DNA from: Chrysopilus asiliformis
Taxonomy: Eukaryota > Arthropoda > Insecta > Diptera > Rhagionidae
Assembly (NCBI GenBank): GCA_964034945.1
Contig: OZ035960.1
Location: 80,633,331 to 80,697,330 of the forward strand
DNA length: 64,000 nucleotides
Reading direction: 5' to 3'
Under the pieces are notes generated by a model that was not told the origin of the DNA, did no database searches, and saw nothing but the letters and a program-made list of their open reading frames with translations. This document shows, piece by piece, positions 58,265 through 64,000 of this stretch. A program made the translations under genes and the position numbers. Numbering within the stretch: position 1 is the first letter of the stretch; each line of letters starts with the position of its first letter.

Positions 58265-58771
58265 GTGGTATTTGCATGACCGCTATAATAGAGATTATAC
58301 CTGCGCTTCTGTGAAGCACTACTTCCGGTCCATCTCATCTCCTGCAACGCTGTGATATCGGCTCTATATTGGGACAGATAGCTAAATGCCGTAGAGCTTT
58401 GGCTTTGTACAGAGAATGTACGTTCCATGAGAAAATTCGTAAATAATTATTCCGTGTTCGTTGCCGGGTTGTTACCGTAGATCCACTTCCGATGCTATTG
58501 CCGGCTTTCCTGATAGTTGATTTTTACGCCCAAGGCTATTAGCCGTGCGCCAACGTTACTTGGAAGGGACTAGCTCCTTCGTATTTTTACACTGCACACC
58601 CTGTTGTGTCCCGAAGGAACTTGGTAAGTCCAGCAGTTGCAACCCTGGTCTACTGTTTCGACATTAACTCTATCCAGCAAAACGGTCAGGATCTACCCTA
58701 AACTGGCTCACACCGCGGCTACCCTCCTCCTGTTCCCGCCGGGCTTGAGATCGTCCTAGGCGGAGTTCATC

Positions 58772-58848
58772 TTTTACTAGTGAGTACGATATCACAAAAG
58801 GACTTGAACTTTTTTATTCTTTTCTGTTCGTCGCTTTGTTGCTAAACT
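58772..58848 (+). other. Exon-like repeat copy B, upstream part
   Basis: TTACTAGTGAGTACG, then AACTTTTTTATTCTTTTCTG and CGTCGCTTTGTTGCTAAA, as upstream of copy A (34500-34570). The Harbinger-like element lies exactly where copy A has its ATG. Confidence 0.6.
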
Positions 58849-59596
58849 GGGCATCAATCATATAACGCGACGCAGACACGAAATCGCGTATTTAATTAAG
58901 AAAAGGAATCGTGTATGGAGACGCGTCTTTGCATACTAGCGACGCGTCTTTTCGTTCAGCGACACAGTTCGAGGTGTCGCTCAGTGTCATTCCGTCTGTC
59001 ATTTCACAATGGAGGAACAAAAGTAAATAAAAGTTTTTGTATTTAAATTATAATACATTTATATTTTTTTAGGAAGATAACGAGTGAAAAACAGTGGGAA
59101 ACCCTTGTAAGGTTTATGGAGGAAAATAGTGCCTTAGCGAGGGGCGCGTTTGACACTGGTGCCTCCGGAAACAAAAGGAAAAAACTATTGTGGGAGGATT
59201 TGATGTTTATTCACTTTAAGCAAAAAGTCTATTAATTATACATTACGGTTTTGAGATGAGCTGGAACCCTTTAGAATCCCTTTATGTCCCTTTAGAACCT
59301 GCGAACAACTCGTAATTCACTTTTTTCTGGTGAACTTAACACAAAATTAATTTCAGCTAATCCAAACATTTTTATTTTGACGTTTCTGTAGGAAGATACT
59401 TGTAGTGAGCAAAACTGGTTCGTATTGTCCACTCGGAAAGCTTTATTTATCATGACCTATAATTGATTTAAGAAATTCAATCCATTGAACGTTAAAACTT
59501 TTTAGTGTCGCGATACACGATTAGAAAAACGTGTCACGTCGATGTCGCGGTCTCAGCTCAAAGACGGAGACGCGTCTCGTTATACGATTGATGCCC
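58849..59596 (+). mobile_element. Small Harbinger-like transposon
   Basis: Ends GGGCATCAATCATATAACG and CGTTATACGATTGATGCCC. Subterminal GACGCGTCT repeats lie on both sides. The interior encodes a SANT/Myb-like protein but no transposase, so it is non-autonomous. The empty site is readable in copy A at 34565-34580 (GCTAAAATGGTTTCC). (C)TGG flanks both ends, so the exact target duplication is uncertain by one or two bases. Confidence 0.7.
59009..59235 (+). CDS. Harbinger-type SANT/Myb-like protein, two exons, truncated
   Basis: Exon 1 59009-59022 (MEEQ and two bases), 50-bp intron with GTAAAT donor and TTTTTTAG acceptor, exon 2 59073-59235. The joined frame gives 58 residues. Exon 2 begins KITSEKQWETLVRFMEENSA, then LARGAFDTGASGNKRKKLLW. 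The W-x2-L-x3-M-x3-N and KLLWEDL pattern is the first half of the SANT/Myb-like domain found in the accessory protein of Harbinger transposons and in Zeste-type regulators. This accessory protein binds DNA and helps the transposase. The ORF stops early, about half the usual domain. Confidence 0.65.
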
Positions 59597-59790
59597 TGGT
59601 TTGTTATTTCTTCCTTTCGCGGGCATCTCGTCCCCTGCTAGCGGATGACGAACTGAATGGCATAAACTTTTTACAAAAAAGACTGTATAGGATGCCTTGT
59701 CGCGTCCCAGAGCAAAATTTTTCATTAATATTTCTTTGTTCGCCTCGCGATATATGTATGGATGTAATATTTGTGGTAATAGTTAACAAA
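59597..59790 (+). other. Exon-like repeat copy B, coding part
   Basis: The frame LVCYFFLSRASRPLLADDE, FLQKRLYRMPCRVPEQN, FLCSPRDIC parallels copy A at 34570-34735. The ATG is lost at the Harbinger insertion. A GT lies at the homologous donor position (59755). 59800-61990 shows no gene; GAAACGTTT and CGTTACGGAAT phrases at 59990-60050 form a worn inverted repeat. Confidence 0.5.
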
Positions 59791-61994
59791 ATGTGAACAT
59801 CTTAACCAGTATCTGATGAAGCTATCTATTTTTTTCATTAATTTCAAAATCATACCTCAATTATCATATGAAATTTTAGGCGATTTTTTCTCTCCAAAAC
59901 TTGTATATTTTCACACAAATCCCTGAAGAGTAATATTTTAATTTAATTAAATTTAAGTTGAGGAAACGAATTTCGCCGAAATGTTTATTCCGTAATCAAA
60001 ATCCGAAACGTTTGCAAGACCGTATTCTGGTGACGAAACGTTTTCGTTACGGAATCATATTCACCACTTTCACCTTATTCCGTAATGACCGTGAAATATA
60101 GCTTTTCTTTTGTCTAGTATTGTTGCTTTAAAAAATTTTCTTTTTGACTAGTATTGTTGCTTTTCGTATTTAATGTAATTTATAGTATATTCATGAAGAA
60201 ATTTTGTTTTATTTGTTGATATTAGCGTTTCCAGGTTTACCATTCTTAAAAATATATTTAACAAAATTGCTTGTATGACGAAATAGCTATGCTTTTCGCA
60301 AATGCGGTTTCTCAACAAACAGAATGACTAAAGGTTCGTTGTCACATTGTAGATTGCTTTGAGTTGTCTGATAGAAAATTTACATAATTATTTCGTCTAA
60401 ATGATAGATAAAGCTGATGATTATCTAAGTCCACATATGACTTACAAAACAAGATCATGTGGATTAACACGTTGACTGCCATGTGAAACAGATATGGCCT
60501 CACATTAAAATGGGGTTCATGGGGCCTTTAGTTTTTAATGTGGCCTTTAGTATAAGCTGCACGGTAAAACATTAAATGCACAGAACTGAATAAAACTTAT
60601 GGAAAAAATAATGGATCGTCAGGGAGACCTTTTTTGATATTTGGCCTATGAATATTGTGAGTCCATTGTGGAATCACAAAGGATTACTTGGAAAGTATAA
60701 AATCACTGATAAAAATAAACTCTAGTGGCCTCCAAGAACCGAATTTTTTAAATATTGTTGCTGTCTTTAGTAATAATTTTTTGCACAATAAAATGTTTGC
60801 CCCTGTCCCATAACAAGATACAACATACGAGAACCGGCAATTCACAGTCAACAAACGATTCGAAAGTAACACCTATACATTTCGCTTGGATCCAAAACCT
60901 AATGTTTTGTTACGTTTTGGATATTTCCGTAATCTAAGTTTGAGAATATGGTTTACTAACAAGTGGAGAATCGTTTCGAAATATGCGAGACGTCATTTGG
61001 AGTAATATAGGAGGTACGTACACCACATAGAGATCCTTTTCCGATCCATCACAAACGTTACGGCAAAATTCTAAATGTTTCAAGAATACTCGAAAAGTTG
61101 TTTTTCTTTATTAACATTATTTTTTTTCAGGAGAAATACAAGGTTTTATTGCTATTACTTTGCTGAATATTCAAATTTAAATGATCATCGTGTCTTTTCC
61201 GAATTTCACCAGACATTTACAGCAGTGATAAATTTAGTTTAGCTATACGAACAAGAAAATACCTTTTCCAATTGTTTCATAATCCACGTAATATTTTGGT
61301 AAAAATATACTGTTATTGGAGATGCTATCAAAAAGAATTTATTTTTTCGATATGTTTTCAATGTAATAAATTATCACCCCTCTAAATGCGCACTGCTGGG
61401 TATCCCTTGCAAAGGATTTATAATGGCCATTAACTAATGAAATGGGTCTGTGGCATGTAAGGATAACAGAGGTAAAAGTTTGCAAACTATGAACGTAACA
61501 AATGCTACACAGATTTTAAAATACAATTATATCGCATAATGGGATAGAAATAATTATATCATTTTAATCTCTAACCAATTAATTTTGTTAGATTTGTTTT
61601 AAAAAATCTATTTATTCCTAGTGTTTAAAAAAAATTATTTGTTTAAGTGTAAAATTTATGTAATTCTCGTAGTTCAAGGCAACAGTGTGTGAGGAAATTA
61701 AAGCTTCGAAAATAATCGAGAAAATTTTGGAAGCCCGATCAAAGCAAAGAGAGTTTGTTTCAATTTTTGAATAGATAAAAAGTGTTATGGATGTTTATGA
61801 TTTGAAATTGAAACCGAAATTTTCTTACAGCAAGCTCTGTATGACCAGAAAAGTATAAATTTGGTCGACAAAGTCCGATTTTCTCCATTGACGAAGTTAG
61901 CCTTCCCATTTATGAAAAATGCAACTTTCCAATATTTCAGGTCTCTAGTTCACTCAATTCGAACCTATCGAATTTATGAGCGAGTTTGACTTAA

Positions 61995-62290
61995 CCCGTT
62001 CGGTACATGTTTTTTTCTATGGGGGTTAAAGATTCTCTCTATACAAATTAATGATGTTTAAGCTATTAGTATCTATTCATTTAAAACAAAAAAAAAACAA
62101 AAAAATTAAAATTTTTAATTTTTTTCAAATACGTCCACTGTGGTCCAGATTTTTACTCAAAAAATCAAAATTGGGTCAAAAATGCACTTAAAGGTGCACT
62201 AAATGAGAATAGAGTGTTGAAAACAAATAAATAATAAGACAATTCAAATTTTTTAGCATGATGCCATTTGGCATCAAAATACCGAATGGG
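61995..62290. mobile_element. MITE with TTAA target duplication, CCCGTTCGGTA ends
   Basis: TTAA at 61991-61994 and 62291-62294. Ends CCCGTTCGGTA and ATACCGAATGGG. 296 bp, AT-rich, no coding sequence. Confidence 0.7.
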
Positions 62291-62347
62291 TTAAACAACA
62301 TTAAAATACTTGTCATGTAATTAAGTGAGAGTTTTCAATAGAAGAAC

Positions 62348-62627
62348 CACGGCATAGAGACAACCAAGGTATGCCATGAACTTTTGATAGTCAGGTGTGA
62401 CGTCACTTGTGCAGACTTTTTTTAATTAATTTTTATGTTAATTGATCACTATTTAATGCAATCAGTCCACTAATTTACAAATATCTTACTTAGATCGCAC
62501 AAAAATTTAAATAACCATCCACAAAATAAAATTCCTTTTGAACTTGACGAACTAATCGGCACAAGTGACGTTGCAAAGAAACGTCAGATTTGAGTTTATG
62601 GCATACCTTGGTTGTCTCTATGCCGTG
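62348..62627. mobile_element. 280-bp MITE with perfect 30-bp ends and 8-bp duplication
   Basis: Ends CACGGCATAGAGACAACCAA... and their exact complement. AGAAGAAC on both sides (62340-62347 and 62628-62635). An 8-bp duplication fits hAT (or P). Subterminal GTGACGTCACTTGTG and CACAAGTGACG pair too. Confidence 0.82.
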
Positions 62628-62919
62628 AGAAGAACCACCTTTTTAAAATAGCATAAAATGCATTTCTTTTTCTTGGAAAAGGTAGTTTACACTAGCAATA
62701 AATTTGCTAAACGCATCTTTTTTTGGTGCAACGTATTCAATTTTTGTGAAAAAAGTGAGCAAATTCTGTACTTAGAAAGTGATGTTCATTGTCAAATCTT
62801 GAGCAAGCGTATTTGTCCCTGTTTCTTCATACAAATTGGAAAATTAGCTCAATATAAGCATATGCTCATTTTTTGCATGCGGCCAAATATCTACAAAATC
62901 TACGTTCTACGTTAGAACA

Positions 62920-63030
62920 AATTTTTTTGGGGGCTGTGACATGGAAGCTATTTATTTTATTTTTTTGCTTTATCTCGCTTTTATTTCTGATGCACCACAA
63001 AAAATTTTTTTCCTCTTTAGTACATTTAAA
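62920..63030. repeat. Palindromic MITE, partial copy 5
   Basis: GGGGGCTGTGACATGG, then TTTATCTCGCTTTTATTTCTG and ATGCACCACAAAAAATTTTT, ending CTCTTTAGTAC. The left arm is mostly lost. Confidence 0.55.
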
Positions 63031-63137
63031 ATAAAAAAGTTTTTCTGAATTTTTTTTTATTTTATCCTTTTTAGTCATTTTTTATTGGATGACTAAAAAT
63101 CCAAAATGACGTCTGTTTTTCTCTATGCTTACATATA

Positions 63138-63658
63138 GGGTCAGGTAGGGAGATTGGTCCACGTTTTTATTATTGGCCATAGAATGGTCAAAAATTGGAA
63201 TTTTTGCATGATAAGATAGTCAAATCGCAAGCGCAGGACCTAAGTTAACTTTCTGCATTCACAGATTGCCAACTTTTTGACATTAAATTTAATTTTTAGG
63301 CATTTATCGAAAACTTTGATCTTTCGATTTTTTTAAAATGGTAGGGAGAAGTGGTCCACCCACAAAATTTTTCCAGAAATCGCATAAACATAAAATTAAA
63401 TGACAAATAAAAGTATAATCATGAAGTTTGATCAAAAATATGGTTTATTCGAAAGTAACAAATGAGCGTTTGGTCTGATTTGGTGTTGGTTTCTTCGGTG
63501 TAGGTTTCTTCGGTGTAATCGTTAAGCGTCGCTTTCCGGCGGCTTTTTCTTCCTCTCGAATTCAGCTCGATTTTTGGGAGAAGTTATAATCGAGCTTTAC
63601 TAAAAAAAAATTGTGGTGGATCACTTCTACCTACGGACCACTTCACCCTACCCGACCC
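63138..63658. mobile_element. Pogo-like MITE with TA duplication
   Basis: Ends GGGTCAGGTAGGGAGATTGG and complement GGGTCGGGTAGGGTGAAGTG. TA on both sides. The minus strand has a Lys/Pro-rich KRRLTITPKKPTPKKPTPNQ-like piece, as at the C-terminus of some transposases. The ends resemble those of 41376-42929. Confidence 0.6.
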
Positions 63659-63680
63659 TACTGTTTAGTTTTCGAATATA

Positions 63681-64000
63681 CACTGTGTTCAGAAAGTTTA
63701 GCACCATCCTGCTGGTGACAAAAAAAAATCATGTTTGACGTTCCATAGTTCTGTTACTGTTCGGTATTTTTGTCTGATTTTTGTTTTATAATGAGAGTAA
63801 AAGCTAAGATATCTCCTGAGCACCTTAGAGTAAAAATAGAGACTCTTTTGCAGGTGAAAAAAAACATTTCTGGTATTTGTAAAATTTTAAAAGTTGACCG
63901 AAGCACAGTTCGAAGGTGGAAAATAGGGGAGATGTTGTAGACAAAAAACGTTCGGGACGACCCACGAAGCTTAGCTCCATTGATAAAACACAAATCAAGT
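63681..64000 (+). pseudogene. Start of a Tc1-like transposon, cut by the window end
   Basis: After TA, CACTGTGTTCAGAAAGTTTA is a Tc1-type end. From ATG 63791: MRVKAKISPEHLRVKIETLL, then GICKILKVDRSTVRRWK, the first helix-turn-helix. A one-base loss near 63925 breaks the frame. The +1 frame continues with RGDVVDKKRSGRPTKLS, the linker that binds the TIR. The catalytic domain would lie beyond the window. Confidence 0.7.

Larger units (their letters stand above)
56385..58770 (-). mobile_element. RTE-like non-LTR retrotransposon, decayed
   Basis: Minus-strand order: endonuclease (58264-57818), damaged middle, reverse transcriptase (to 57108), thumb region (57087-56794) and a 3' tail with WAGHVTRM/DPARKVFC and GRRRRER-like sequence (56607-56395). 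The border sequences TTCATAGTTCCCTC (before) and GGACTTGAACTTTTTTATTC (after) occur contiguously near 34475-34540, so this element sits inside copy B of that repeat. Confidence 0.7.

Overview
This is an AT-rich nuclear DNA window from an arthropod, most likely an insect. The signs are spliced genes with short introns, BEL/Pao, Gypsy, Jockey and RTE-like retroelements, Helitrons with the insect-type CTAG terminus, and a dense set of mariner, pogo-like, hAT, Harbinger-like, TTAA-target and Transib-like DNA transposon remnants. The species cannot be named from the sequence alone. No rRNA, tRNA or CRISPR locus was found.

Two host loci are supported. (1) 22497-27357 (+) is a five-exon gene for a 554-residue coiled-coil protein that resembles SDCCAG8/CCCAP, a centrosome and ciliary-base protein. 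All splice phases agree. (2) 36895-38736 (+) is a multi-exon coding region of unknown function with an acidic, Tyr/Gln/Pro-rich tail. It has an apparent frame break near 37250.

Layout. 1-3490: small MITEs, a Transib-like element (184-1055) and Helitron debris. 3522-12121: a decayed Jockey-like fragment, then a decayed Gypsy element (pol 4410-4957 and 11046-11419, 3' LTR 11831-12121). A young 6.1 kb BEL/Pao element on the minus strand (4958-11045) splits the Gypsy element. It has two 1496-bp LTRs with very few differences, a CAAGG target duplication, a tRNA-Tyr primer site, gag, a pol that has lost protease to integrase core, and an extra 3' ORF. 12.6-22.4 kb: satellite-bearing Helitron-like repeats, a hAT fragment, a clean Helitron, two 8-bp tandem arrays and a 384-bp near-perfect palindrome. 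22.5-27.4 kb: the SDCCAG8-like gene with MITEs in its second intron. 27.8-36.4 kb: MITEs, a hAT deletion derivative and 122-bp satellite blocks. 36.9-38.7 kb: the unknown gene. 40.7-43.0 kb: a BEL gag fragment interrupted by a pogo-like element that itself carries a Helitron. 43.7-51.3 kb: a long-TIR element and a composite mariner containing a Jockey fragment. 53-59.8 kb: Helitrons, an RTE-like retroelement, and a duplicated exon-like sequence split by a small Harbinger-like element that encodes a SANT/Myb-like protein. 62-64 kb: hAT, TTAA-target and pogo-like MITEs and the start of a Tc1-like transposase.

The most unusual observations are the Transib-like ends, which carry a perfect CACAGTG heptamer with a spacer and nonamer-like motif as in V(D)J signals; the extra spliced-looking ORF and six-hairpin array of the BEL element; the same palindromic MITE terminus at several sites; and the unknown gene at 36.9 kb.
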